DNA of 64,000 nucleotides from Paenibacillus agri (lineage in GTDB: Bacteria; Bacillota; Bacilli; Paenibacillales; Paenibacillaceae): positions 90,804 through 154,803 of the forward strand of contig NZ_JABWCS010000204.1 of assembly GCF_013359945.1 (NCBI RefSeq), given 5' to 3'. Of this stretch, positions 54,453-62,674 are shown piece after piece (within the stretch, counting starts at the first letter, position 1; the number at the start of each line of letters is the position of its first letter). Below the pieces are notes generated by a model. It saw nothing but the letters and a program-made list of their open reading frames with translations. It ran no database searches and was not told the DNA's origin. The position numbers and the translations under genes were made by a program.

Positions 54453-55559
54453 ATGACCCTATTATTAACGATTGTTATCGTAGTTCTGATACTCATTCTG
54501 ATTGGCTTTCTGTATTTGCACCAAGCCCCGTTTGGAAAGCTGCCCTCCGGGAGCCGGCTTGCCCGTATTGAACAGTCTCCACATTATCGGGATGGAAAGT
54601 TTCACAACGTACTGACCACGCCAATCTATAGTGAGAACTCCAACTTATATACTGTTGTAAAAGAGAAACTCTTTACCAAGGAGCGTCTCAAACCACTCCA
54701 AAAAGTCCCTATAAAGAAGACTGACCTTCATGTTCTTCAGGAAGATGAGGAAATGATGGTATGGTTCGGCCATTCCTCCTTTTTTATTAGGACGGGTCGT
54801 AAAAATATGCTGTTCGATCCGATCTTCAGTCAGACAGGTGCTCCCGTCTCATTCTCAAAAGCCTTTCCCAGTACCAATTACTATACCCCTGATGATATGC
54901 CGGATATCGATTACCTGTTCATCTCCCATGATCATTGGGATCATCTCGACTATGCAACGCTCACGGCTCTGCGGCCAAAGATTAAGCAAGTGGTCTGTGG
55001 TTTGGGGGTAGGATCGCATTTGGAGCATTGGGGATTTAAGCCTGAGATAATCACGGAGCTGGATTGGGGAGACACGGTAGCTTTGGGTGATGGTTTTACT
55101 GTGCATGGGGTCACAGCCCGGCACTACTCTGGACGCGACTACCGGCAGAAGCGGACGTTGTGGTTATCCTTTGTCATAGAGGCACCTGGTCAAAAAATAT
55201 TCTACAGCGGAGATAGCGGCTACGGGCCTCATTTTGCCGAAGTCGGTAAGCAGTATGGGCCCTTTGATCTCGTCATCCTGGAGAATGGGCAATACAATAC
55301 ACAGTGGAGATTTATTCACATGTTTCCTAATGAAGTGCTAAAGGCAGCGCAAGACCTGCGTGCAAAAAGCCTGCTGCCCGTTCATGCCGGAAAGTTCGCC
55401 CTAAGCATCCATAGCTGGGACACGCCTTTTCGCAGAATATCGGAGCACGGTGGGGATAAAACATTTCATCTGCTAATGCCGATGATCGGCGAGCGGGTGA
55501 AGCTGTGGAAAGATCAGGATCAACAGCAGTTTGAGCGCTGGTGGGAGAGTATTAAGTGA
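54453..55559 (+). CDS. Membrane-anchored MBL-fold hydrolase (NAPE-PLD/UlaG-like)
   Basis: 368 residues. One N-terminal helix (about 2-22) anchors the protein. The metal-binding motif HDHWDH is in FISHDHWDHLD (about 153-163), further ligands are in VHGVTARHYSGRD, FYSGDSGYG and LPVHAGKF. The arrangement, including HSSFFIRT near residue 110, resembles N-acyl-phosphatidylethanolamine phospholipase D-type or UlaG-type hydrolases. A phosphodiester substrate is likely but not proven. The ATG at 54453 follows GGTGGGAG. Confidence 0.85.
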   Translation: MTLLLTIVIVVLILILIGFLYLHQAPFGKLPSGSRLARIEQSPHYRDGKFHNVLTTPIYSENSNLYTVVKEKLFTKERLKPLQKVPIKKTDLHVLQEDEEMMVWFGHSSFFIRTGRKNMLFDPIFSQTGAPVSFSKAFPSTNYYTPDDMPDIDYLFISHDHWDHLDYATLTALRPKIKQVVCGLGVGSHLEHWGFKPEIITELDWGDTVALGDGFTVHGVTARHYSGRDYRQKRTLWLSFVIEAPGQKIFYSGDSGYGPHFAEVGKQYGPFDLVILENGQYNTQWRFIHMFPNEVLKAAQDLRAKSLLPVHAGKFALSIHSWDTPFRRISEHGGDKTFHLLMPMIGERVKLWKDQDQQQFERWWESIK

Positions 55560-55634
55560 GACTATAACAGCCAGTGTTCCGGTAGTGAACTGCAACCCGA
55601 TTGTTAGAACGACTAACAGTGGGGGGGCGGTTTA

Positions 55635-56369
55635 TTAAGGGGAGACTGGCTTATTTTCTCGCATATTTATAAGATCATTTAAACTTAGAGTAACCCATTC
55701 GATAATTTGGATGGAGGATTCTATCCGTTCCCTGACCTCTCCAACGAAGAGACTTTTAATTAAGTTCTTCAGATCATCAGATAGCATTTCCATATCCTTC
55801 AGATAAAACAGGACTGAACCATTGGGAGGCATCGGCTTATTGCTGGCTGCCCAAACCCCTTCGAGGATTTTCCATGAAGTAGTTCCCGCAACAAAAGCAG
55901 CTTTTAAATCATCTCCTGACATTTGAGCCGCTTTGATTTTAATCAAAGTGCTCTCAAGCCAATATTTTATCGATTTCATTTCTGTGACAGGGGTTTGATA
56001 CCCGGAGAAAAGCTGTTTGGATCGTTCTATGAGTTGTTGGAGCTGCTCTTCGTGATCAAGGAGGATGACTGAATCCAAGAAATTGTACATCCCCATAGGT
56101 CCACCTTCACATTTATGGGTCGCCACCTCTAAATCTGAATATTTAAGTTCAACGTAAATGCCCTGTCTGAATTCTGCTCGAAAGGGTCTGCTTAACCCCT
56201 CCTTCAACAATATGTACATATCCAAATCAGAAGTTTCGTAGGATTCACCTCTTGCTACCGAACCTTGAAGCAATAAGCCAATCGCTTCGTGATCCTGAAT
56301 AACTTCTTCGTATATCTCCATAACTAAATTGCGATGAATTTCACTTTTGATCAAGCGAATAGAATCCAT
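55635..56369 (-). CDS. Nucleotidyltransferase-fold protein
   Basis: 244 residues. The polymerase-beta-type motif GSVARGESYETSDLDMY (about 36-52) carries the G-S and D-x-D residues that bind nucleotide and metal. The rest is a helical C-terminal domain. Distant relatives include kanamycin- and streptomycin-nucleotidyltransferases, but length and lack of the other family motifs prevent naming a drug. GGAGGTGTCT precedes the ATG. Stands alone, divergent from the ArsR gene. Confidence 0.8.
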   Translation of the reverse strand: MDSIRLIKSEIHRNLVMEIYEEVIQDHEAIGLLLQGSVARGESYETSDLDMYILLKEGLSRPFRAEFRQGIYVELKYSDLEVATHKCEGGPMGMYNFLDSVILLDHEEQLQQLIERSKQLFSGYQTPVTEMKSIKYWLESTLIKIKAAQMSGDDLKAAFVAGTTSWKILEGVWAASNKPMPPNGSVLFYLKDMEMLSDDLKNLIKSLFVGEVRERIESSIQIIEWVTLSLNDLINMRENKPVSP

Positions 56370-56440
56370 TAGACACCTCCATAATCTATTATAAAATAAA
56401 TTTTGATCTTTACACTGTAGAAATAAGATGTTAATATCAT

Positions 56441-56466
56441 TTCTATATTTATAGAATAGTAGAAAT
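56441..56466. promoter_or_regulatory. ArsR-type operator 1
   Basis: TTCTATATTTATAGAA (perfect palindrome, 56441-56456) followed by TAGTAGAAAT makes a 26-bp site just before the ArsR-type gene. Nearly the same 26 bp lies before the next two genes. Confidence 0.8.
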
Positions 56467-56488
56467 GATGATAAGAAAGGAGACCATG

Positions 56489-56770
56489 ATGGCTCAAGTT
56501 GACAATGAGATACTGCAAGCTGTTAAAGTATTCAAGGCTTTAGGTGAACCTACACGACTAAAAATCGCATTGATGCTGGTACGGGAAAGTAATCAATGTG
56601 TGACTGCTATTGGTGAAGGCCTTGAAACCGTGGCAGCTTCAACATTATCACATCATCTCAAGCAACTGACGGATTCAGGCTTAATTCAGTCCCGAAAGAG
56701 CGGTCCGTTTATTCACTATAGTGTTAATCACGAAGTTGCAGAGAAATTTGCGCCATATATTTTGGTGTAA
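56489..56770 (+). CDS. ArsR-family repressor
   Basis: 93 residues. Winged helix-turn-helix with the ArsR landmarks FKALGEPTRLKIALML (about 15-30) and ASTLSHHLKQLTDSGLI (about 50-66). The cysteines normally binding metal in helix 3 are absent (one Cys near 38 only), so it may sense a small molecule or redox state rather than metal. It is likely autoregulated through the site just upstream. The second of two adjacent ATGs fits the AAAGGAG spacing best. Confidence 0.88.
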   Translation: MAQVDNEILQAVKVFKALGEPTRLKIALMLVRESNQCVTAIGEGLETVAASTLSHHLKQLTDSGLIQSRKSGPFIHYSVNHEVAEKFAPYILV

Positions 56771-56787
56771 ATTTTTTTCGGATATAA

Positions 56788-56813
56788 TTCTATTATTCTA
56801 GAAATGTAGAATA
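56788..56813. promoter_or_regulatory. ArsR-type operator 2 with -10 box
   Basis: A 26-bp near-palindrome centred on TCTAGA (ATTCTATTATTCTAGAAATG and TAGAAT) overlaps a TATAAT box at 56784-56789. It lies 20 bp before the flavin monooxygenase gene. Confidence 0.8.
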
Positions 56814-56833
56814 CAAAAAAGGAGCGAGCAAAA

Positions 56834-57880
56834 ATGCAAAAAAACTCAAAAGGCATCGAACTTGGAATAACAACATTTCTTCATACCAGACCTGAAGCTG
56901 GGGGTGTTTTACCAGCCGAACGGCTACGACAAGCCATTGAAGAGATTCAACTGGCTGATCAGGTTGGCCTTGATGTCTATGGCATCGGCGAACATCATCG
57001 CAACGACTACACAAGCTCATCGCCAGCAGTCATCTTGGCTGCTGCTGCTTCCACCACTAAGCATATTCGGCTCTCCAGTGCCGTAACGGTGCTGTCTTCT
57101 GCCGATCCAGTTCGTGTCTATCAGGACTTCGCCACACTGGATAACCTAACCAATGGCCGGGCTGAGATTATGGCTGGACGTGGTTCTTTCGTCGAATCCT
57201 TTCCCCTCTTCGGATATAACCTGAACAATTATGAAGAATTATACGAAGAGAAGCTGGATCTTTTACTTAAAATCCGATCCGCAGAGAAAATAACATGGAC
57301 AGGTAATCTCCGTGCACCACTTAAAAATATGGGCGTATATCCACGTGCGCAACAGCCTGCGCTTCCTGTGTGGATTGCTACTGGCGGTAGTCCAGAGTCG
57401 GCCATCCGTGCCGGCCAGCTAGGTCTTCCAGTCATTTTCTCCATTATTGGCGGTATGCCGGAGCGTTTCGCTCCACTAGTGCAGTTATATCGTCAAGCTG
57501 CTGAACAAGCAGGGCATAATCTCAATGATTTGCAAATTGCCTGTCATTCGCATGGTTTTATTGCAAATTCGTTCGAAACAGCTACAGAAAAGTATTTCCC
57601 CATCATGGAAGATCAAATGAATCAAATTGGCAAAGAACGCGGCTGGCCAGCCTATTCACGTAGCACGTATGAGGATGCGTTGAGCCCTCGTGGCGCTCTT
57701 TATGTTGGAGATCCAGAATACGTGGCCGAAAAAATCGTGCGTGCAGTACAGCAACTGGGCTTGACCCGTTTTCTTCTGTATGTTGACTTTAGTACGCTGC
57801 CTCACAGTGATTTGTTAAAAACGATCGAGCTTTTCGGCACAAAAGTAGCACCCATTGTACGCAAGGAATTGGCTAAATAA
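56834..57880 (+). CDS. LLM-class flavin-dependent oxidoreductase
   Basis: 348 residues of luciferase-like monooxygenase (TIM-barrel) type. Landmarks are ADQVGLDVYGIGEHHRNDY (about 36-54), LSSAVTVLSSADPVRVYQDFA (in part), LDNLTNGRAEIMAGRG, and PVWIATGGSPESA. The enzyme uses FMNH2 from a reductase to oxygenate an unknown substrate. AAAAGGAGCGAG precedes the ATG. It shares an operator with the ArsR gene and an MFS gene, suggesting a detoxification role. Confidence 0.9.
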   Translation: MQKNSKGIELGITTFLHTRPEAGGVLPAERLRQAIEEIQLADQVGLDVYGIGEHHRNDYTSSSPAVILAAAASTTKHIRLSSAVTVLSSADPVRVYQDFATLDNLTNGRAEIMAGRGSFVESFPLFGYNLNNYEELYEEKLDLLLKIRSAEKITWTGNLRAPLKNMGVYPRAQQPALPVWIATGGSPESAIRAGQLGLPVIFSIIGGMPERFAPLVQLYRQAAEQAGHNLNDLQIACHSHGFIANSFETATEKYFPIMEDQMNQIGKERGWPAYSRSTYEDALSPRGALYVGDPEYVAEKIVRAVQQLGLTRFLLYVDFSTLPHSDLLKTIELFGTKVAPIVRKELAK

Positions 57881-57943
57881 GATGAACTTCAGATCCGAGC
57901 GTAAGGCTTGGTCGTCACTACGGTGGAATGTTTGGACTTCCGG
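57881..57943. repeat. Multi-hairpin element, truncated copy C
   Basis: 63 bp almost identical to the start of copy B (40042-40104), with a perfect stretch of 33 bp ending GGACTTCCGG, after which similarity stops abruptly. Only the left outer arm remains. It is inserted between the monooxygenase and MFS genes. Confidence 0.85.
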
Positions 57944-58003
57944 TATTAAAAAGATTAAAAATATACGATGCGAAAGAAAATTCATCTATTTTTCCAGCTA
58001 ACA

Positions 58004-58029
58004 ATTCTATATTTCTAGAAATGTAAAAT
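58004..58029. promoter_or_regulatory. ArsR-type operator 3
   Basis: ATTCTATATTTCTAGAAATG then TAAAAT, the third copy of the 26-bp site, 16 bp before the MFS gene. Confidence 0.8.
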
Positions 58030-58045
58030 CGAAAGGGGCAAAATA

Positions 58046-59203
58046 ATGCATAACACGTGGAAAATCTATATATTAGCTATTGTAAGTTTTTTAGTGGGGA
58101 CTTCAGAATTTGTAATATCCGGGATACTGGATCGCGTCTCTAGCGATGTAGGCGTAACACTTGCGGCTGCTGGCCAACTTATTACGGTTTACTCGATTGC
58201 TTACGCGATTGGTACACCTATTCTCATTGCCACTACCTCAAAAATAGACCGGAGAAAACTCATGTTGGCTGCTTTGGTCCTATTCTTTATAGGAAATCTG
58301 ATCACAATCTTAACCACCGGCTATACGATGCTGGTTGTAGCACGAGTCGTCTTAGCATTAGGCACCGGTGTCTTTATGGTGGTTGCGCTAACGGTATCTG
58401 CTCAAATGGCCCAACCAGGCAAACAAGGCAGCGCCATTGCTACTGTTCTGCTTGGCTTTAACCTTTCGCTTATTTTGGGCGTTCCTCTGGGAAGAGTTAT
58501 TGCCAGCACCTACGATTGGAAAATGATTTTCCTCGGAATTGGTGTACTCAGCTTGATCGCGATGCTGATCATTTCATTCACTATTCCAAAGTCCAAAGGA
58601 GAAGCAGCTGTACCGCTTAGAGAACAACTCGCCTTGTTGAAAAATCCGCGGCTTTCATTAACCTTATCGATCAGTTTCTTCTGGATCATGGGATACACTA
58701 TCATTTACACGTTCATCACACCATTTCTGCTCAGCATTACTGGAATGAGCGATAACCTGGTGAGTATCGGGCTGTTCGCTTTCGGTATAGCAAGTCTGCT
58801 TGGCTCCCAGGTTGGAGGATACGGCGCAGATAAATGGGGGATTCCACGTACTTTGATTGGAAGCCTGCTGTTCCACGCTGGTATTCTGCTCCTTATGACT
58901 GCATTCGCTCATATTACCGCTGCTGTCTTTCCTTTGCTGATGTTATGGTCATTTTTCGCCTGGTCTACCTTTCCCGCTCAACAAGTGTATCTGATTGGCA
59001 TGGCGCCCAAAGCGTCGGGAATTCTTTTGAGCTTGAACACCTCCATCGTACAACTTGGAATGGCTGTGGGAGCTGTCATTGGTGGTCTGGTTGTGGAAAA
59101 ATTCTCACTGCAAGCGGTCGGCGTGGTTGGCGCAATTGGTGTCGCCATTGCAATCCTCCCGGCAATAATATCGCTTGCTATGCGAAAACAAACTTCTAAT
59201 TAA
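58046..59203 (+). CDS. MFS efflux transporter (DHA1/AraJ type)
   Basis: 385 residues with 12 helices. Motif A-like TTSKIDRRKLM sits after helix 2 and the antiporter motif C is seen in GFNLSLILGVPLGRVIA (about 136-152). Such carriers expel sugars, arabinose analogues or drugs with proton exchange. It is probably the export partner of the flavin monooxygenase under the same ArsR-type control. The ATG follows GAAAGGGG. Confidence 0.9.
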   Translation: MHNTWKIYILAIVSFLVGTSEFVISGILDRVSSDVGVTLAAAGQLITVYSIAYAIGTPILIATTSKIDRRKLMLAALVLFFIGNLITILTTGYTMLVVARVVLALGTGVFMVVALTVSAQMAQPGKQGSAIATVLLGFNLSLILGVPLGRVIASTYDWKMIFLGIGVLSLIAMLIISFTIPKSKGEAAVPLREQLALLKNPRLSLTLSISFFWIMGYTIIYTFITPFLLSITGMSDNLVSIGLFAFGIASLLGSQVGGYGADKWGIPRTLIGSLLFHAGILLLMTAFAHITAAVFPLLMLWSFFAWSTFPAQQVYLIGMAPKASGILLSLNTSIVQLGMAVGAVIGGLVVEKFSLQAVGVVGAIGVAIAILPAIISLAMRKQTSN

Positions 59204-59260
59204 TTTTGAATAATATAATAAATAAGATTTGTGTAGACCCCTCTGCACAATTCTTATTTC

Positions 59261-59316
59261 AAATCGCCCTTTTGGTGAAATGGAGGTCCCCTCAACCATT
59301 TCATCAGGGGCGGTTT
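59261..59316 (+). terminator. Terminator after the MFS gene
   Basis: AAATCGCCC...TGGTGAAATGG pairs with CCATTTCATCA...GGGGCGGTTT, followed by CCTTTTC. The rest of the 59.2-59.5 kb gap shows no gene. Confidence 0.75.
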
Positions 59317-59448
59317 CCTTTTCATGTTCAATATATGAGGACTAACTCTCCTCCCCTGTTGTGGGTATTGATTAGACACATTCCAGCTGGTCCTTAGCGG
59401 GGGTAACAAAACGGATGAGTCTTGGTAACAAGCAATCGGATTAAAATT

Positions 59449-59493
59449 AAAAAAGCCGAGAGACTTCAGGAATACCTGAAATCTGCTCGGCTT
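59449..59493 (-). terminator. Terminator after the HesB/IscA-like gene
   Basis: AAGCCGAG...TTCAGG pairs with CCTGAA...CTCGGCTT; the minus strand continues with T6. Confidence 0.85.
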
Positions 59494-59520
59494 GCTGTAA
59501 TTCTCTATAAGCTTCAATGC

Positions 59521-59820
59521 TTATTTTTCAAGAAATCCCGTAGAAGGATTCGTGATGAAGAAACCCTCCTGTGGCACATAGAAATATTGAATCCAAACGC
59601 CATCCAAAAGCGGTTCGCGTGTATCCAACAATACCTTAATGTCTTTATCTGTTTCGATAATTTCATCATGTTCAGTTGGTGTATCAAGTACTACATCATA
59701 GTGGCCGTGATCGCCATGATTCTGAGTAATAATTACCCGAATCATCTTTCCTTCAGCTTCTTGACTGTTTAGCATATCTTTTAGAACTTTAGCTGCATTA
59801 CGGTTAATTTTGCACTTCAT
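59521..59820 (-). CDS. HesB/IscA-like fold protein without cysteine ligands
   Basis: 99 residues. The order of strands and the ending GFFITNPSTGF match the HesB/IscA fold (which ends FxNPNA), as do VIITQNHGDHGHYDVVLDTP and DIKVLLD. The three cluster-binding cysteines of IscA are absent; the only cysteine is near the N-terminus. It is therefore unlikely to carry an iron-sulfur cluster in the usual way. ATG at 59820 has GAGG ten bases upstream. Family call is by pattern and moderately sure. Confidence 0.6.
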   Translation of the reverse strand: MKCKINRNAAKVLKDMLNSQEAEGKMIRVIITQNHGDHGHYDVVLDTPTEHDEIIETDKDIKVLLDTREPLLDGVWIQYFYVPQEGFFITNPSTGFLEK

Positions 59821-60297
59821 CCTCAATCGACCTCTATTCGTCTTAATTTACAGTAAGAAGTTCATTATAACATAACTTAAGGTGCTATATATAATTTAGT
59901 GCGGCAGTTTAATGAATTGCCTCTACTAACGTTACATTGAGGCCTATTGCATACAAAAGAACGCCGACGTGCTGTGAACGGCTTATAAAGTTTGATGCTC
60001 ACTTGCCACTTCCGTACTCCCAAAAGCCCTGCTTAAAAAACAGAGATGGAGCATGGTCAGTAACAAAGGATAACGGTCAGCGAAATAGAAAAATCGTAAA
60101 AACCGCAAATCAGATTTTTTCTATGGCTTTAAACCACCTAGAACAATTAAACTAGAAATTTCATTAAGCTATACCAGCTAATAGCATGTCAAGATTACCA
60201 GTAAAAAGACCATATATCTTATGTTATAGTTAAAATAGGCAAACCAAATAACCCTCCAGTTCGCCAACGTTTTGGAAGGTTAACCCAATTATGCTTG
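59821..60297. other. AT-rich gap before the IS110 element
   Basis: No convincing gene. Near 60249-60281 the arms AACCCTCCA and TTGGAAGGTT pair and may be the end of the IS110 element or the terminator of its transposase. A 72-codon frame (59937-60155) lacks a ribosome site and any recognisable pattern. Confidence 0.5.
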
Positions 60298-61506
60298 TTA
60301 AGCCAGATGGAATGGCTTTTTACTTTTCAAGATGGCATGGAGCCAATGAACTAGCTTATTTGCACATGCGACCAATGCTACTTTATGCGGCTTGCCTTCG
60401 GTTCTTTTTCGTTCGTAAAATTCTTTGAGTCGAGTGTTGCGAGAACGAATAAGTCCACACTGAACAGCCATCATTAGCGCGTAACGCAACTGTCTGGAAC
60501 CACGTTTCGTGATTCGGTTTCGGGTGGCTGTAAACTTCCCAGAAGCAAAGACACTCGGGTCAATTCCTGCAAAGGCTACTAACTTTTTAGGATGATCAAA
60601 TCGGTCGACTTCTCCAATTTCAGATAAAATTGTTGCAGCAATTTTATGCCCAATACCGGGGATCGACTGAATTAATTCATACTCTTCAATTTCCTCAGCC
60701 AGAGCATCTATGTTCTGTTCCAATTCAGTAAGATGCTCTTGGTACTGAAGATTAAGGGTAATAAGGATTTTTAAATGATTAAATGACTTGCATACATGGT
60801 CTTGCTGAAATGGGTTTTGTCTTGCCGCATCTACCAGTCGTTGAACCCGTTGGTTAATCCATTCCTCTGAACGCCCCCGTTTCGTTGAAAGCAGTTCTTT
60901 CATCTTAGCTTTGAGTGTGTCTTCATCCGTCTGTAAAACTGAGTATGAGGTTGGGAATTCACTTAAAAATCGTAGTGAAATACCAGAATATATAGCTCCA
61001 AAGACGCCTTTGTAAACCGGGAAAACCTGATCTAAAACAGCTTGAAATTGTAGTTTAGTCTGTACACACATCTTTGAAAGAGACTCATATTGTCTTGTAA
61101 GATAGCGCAGATTGAGAAGTTGCACTCCTCTCTTCTCAAAAGCTTCAAACTCTTCCTTGTAGTACAACTCCCCCAATAGATAAGCGTCAGCAGCATCCGT
61201 CTTTACTTTACGAAGTTGAGACTTCCTAAGCCGATTTGAGATGAGTGGATTTATGACAATGTAAATATAGTGATGTTCTTCTAGGAACTGAACAACGGGG
61301 CTTTGGTAATGGCCAGTTGCTTCTAGAATAATCAAAGGACGTTGTTTAGATGCAGATTCAACGTCTTTTAAAACTTTATAGAGATCTGCTAAACCATCAC
61401 GAGTGTGCTCGAAATGGAATGTCCCTCTGAGTGGCTTTCCACGAGCTAAAAAGGCTTGTCCATGGCTTTCTGCTTTAGAAATATCTAGACCGACAACTGG
61501 ATTCAT
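60298..61506 (-). mobile_element. IS110-family transposase gene
   Basis: 402 residues. DEDD domain first: VVGLDISKAESHGQAF (catalytic Asp about 7), LIILEATGHYQS (Glu about 78), and KTDAADAYLLGEL (Asp pair about 120). The C-terminal Transposase_20 domain has IPGIGHKIAATILSEIGEVD (in part) and the serine-containing KRGSRQLRYAL (about 340), which is the second catalytic centre of this family. IS110 elements use a bridge RNA to pair target and donor DNA. ATG at 61506 has GGGAGAG upstream. The reading frame is intact, so the element could be active. Confidence 0.93.
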
Positions 61507-61711
61507 ATCATCTCTCCCTGTAAGTTTAGATTTACTGGTATCCCCCAAGATTCCTCTTGTCGGTCCATAGCATCGCTTGTTATACGGGATCTTACGTCCC
61601 AACCAGCCTCAATCATGGTCATGACAAGTAGGGGTGAACACTATAGCTCTCGGGATCAAGTCCCACGGGCAGGTACGTTCGACCAGGCTACTTTAATCCT
61701 CTATGCAAATG
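61507..61711 (-). ncRNA. Candidate IS110 bridge RNA region
   Basis: About 205 noncoding bases lie between the transposase start and the terminator hairpin upstream. Read on the minus strand it has two similar hairpins, GGGAC-TTG-ATCCC type at 61652-61664 and GGGACGTAAGATCCC at 61586-61600, among further pairable segments. IS110-group elements carry their bridge RNA in this left-end position. The exact ends and guide loops were not determined. Confidence 0.5.
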
Positions 61712-61744
61712 AAAAAAGGATCAACCAGAAAGAACTGGTTGATC
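61712..61744 (-). terminator. Terminator facing into the IS110 element
   Basis: GATCAACCAG pairs perfectly with CTGGTTGATC around AAAGAA; the minus strand continues with T6. It would stop transcription entering the element from the cassette-like side. Confidence 0.8.
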
Positions 61745-61753
61745 TCATAATAC

Positions 61754-61840
61754 GAACGGGCAGTTTAGCTCAATAATTTTGAGAATACTCTACCTATAGA
61801 ATTATTTACGAAGTTCGTAAATAAGACGTTATTAGAAAGT
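61754..61840. repeat. Cassette-boundary-like repeat R1
   Basis: Starts GAACGGGCAG and ends GACGTTATTAGAAAG, with the hairpin TTTACGAA-G-TTCGTAAA inside. It aligns along its length with R2 and lies about 125 bp before the NUDIX gene. AACG and CGTT at its ends pair. Confidence 0.75.
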
Positions 61841-61966
61841 CGGGCAAACCATAATACAATAAGGGAATTAACAAATTATAGGTATTTTGTATGAAGATTA
61901 TACAAAATAAATATTAGAAATATTTTCTTGATGGCTGTAAGCTGAGAACAAAAAGGATGTGAAGTT

Positions 61967-62452
61967 ATGAATTCCTTTTCTATCTCAGCTGGCGGTGTGT
62001 GTATTAGAAACGATAAAGTTCTGCTCGTAAAGGTTGGTTATGGTTCTAACAGTGGTATGTGGATGATTCCAGGAGGATTCGTTGAATTAGGAGAATCAAT
62101 TGAAGAAGCCGCAATAAGAGAAGTGAGCGAAGAGACAGGTTTAGAAACTGAAATCGTAAGATTGGTTTGTGTACGATCAGGAACACAGGAGCGTGAAGAT
62201 GGAATACAGTCGAGTTTGTATGTAATATTCGAGGTCATGTATAAATCAGGTATTCTCAAGAAGGATGATCAGGAGATCGTAGAAATTAAATATTGGGATA
62301 TAGATGATGTAATGATTTCTAATGAAGTAATTGAATTGAGTAAAGAGATTATTAAAGCAACATGGGAAACAAGAAATGGTCTATATCGTGGAAATGAAAT
62401 ACTGACCAACAATAAATACATTTCTTACAACTACTATCTACCAAACATATAA
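61967..62452 (+). CDS. NUDIX hydrolase
   Basis: 161 residues. A complete NUDIX box runs from GGFVELGESIEEAAIREVSE to ETGL (about 40-62). It hydrolyses nucleoside-diphosphate-linked compounds; the substrate is unknown. The gene is visibly AT-rich compared with the housekeeping part of the window and stands between repeats R1 and R2, suggesting acquisition by transfer. AAAGGATGTGAAG precedes the ATG. Confidence 0.9.
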   Translation: MNSFSISAGGVCIRNDKVLLVKVGYGSNSGMWMIPGGFVELGESIEEAAIREVSEETGLETEIVRLVCVRSGTQEREDGIQSSLYVIFEVMYKSGILKKDDQEIVEIKYWDIDDVMISNEVIELSKEIIKATWETRNGLYRGNEILTNNKYISYNYYLPNI

Positions 62453-62491
62453 GGACATACATATTCTAAAGTAATTCTAAGAACAACAATC

Positions 62492-62648
62492 CTAACGGGA
62501 CACGATAGCTCAATAAATAGACTAAAACACGGCTACTGGTATGAATTGGCAGACGTGATGCGCTAACGGGCAGGATAGTTGAATGATTTCGCGAATAACT
62601 TAAGTCATGACGAATTTACGAAGTTCGCAAAAAGACGTTAGCCGAAAG
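62492..62648. repeat. Cassette-boundary-like repeats R1b and R2
   Basis: A partial copy (CCTAACGGGACACGATAGCTC, in part, from 62492) is followed by a full copy at 62562-62648. The full copy begins GCTAACG and ends CGTTAGC (62562-62568 with 62636-62642), perfect inverted ends, with inner segments TTTCGCGAA and TTTACGAAGTTCGCAAA that can pair further. R2 ends 27 bp before the next start codon. Confidence 0.75.
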
Positions 62649-62674
62649 AAGTTCTTAGTTTAGGAGGAGTCTAT

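Noticed and set aside
59937..60155. 72-codon frame before the IS110 element
   Set aside because: No ribosome site and no family pattern; composition like random AT-rich sequence.
62562..62648. Classical integron attC site
   Set aside because: R2 has inverted ends but its right core GTTAGCC does not fit GTTRRRY exactly and no integrase is seen; reported only as cassette-boundary-like.
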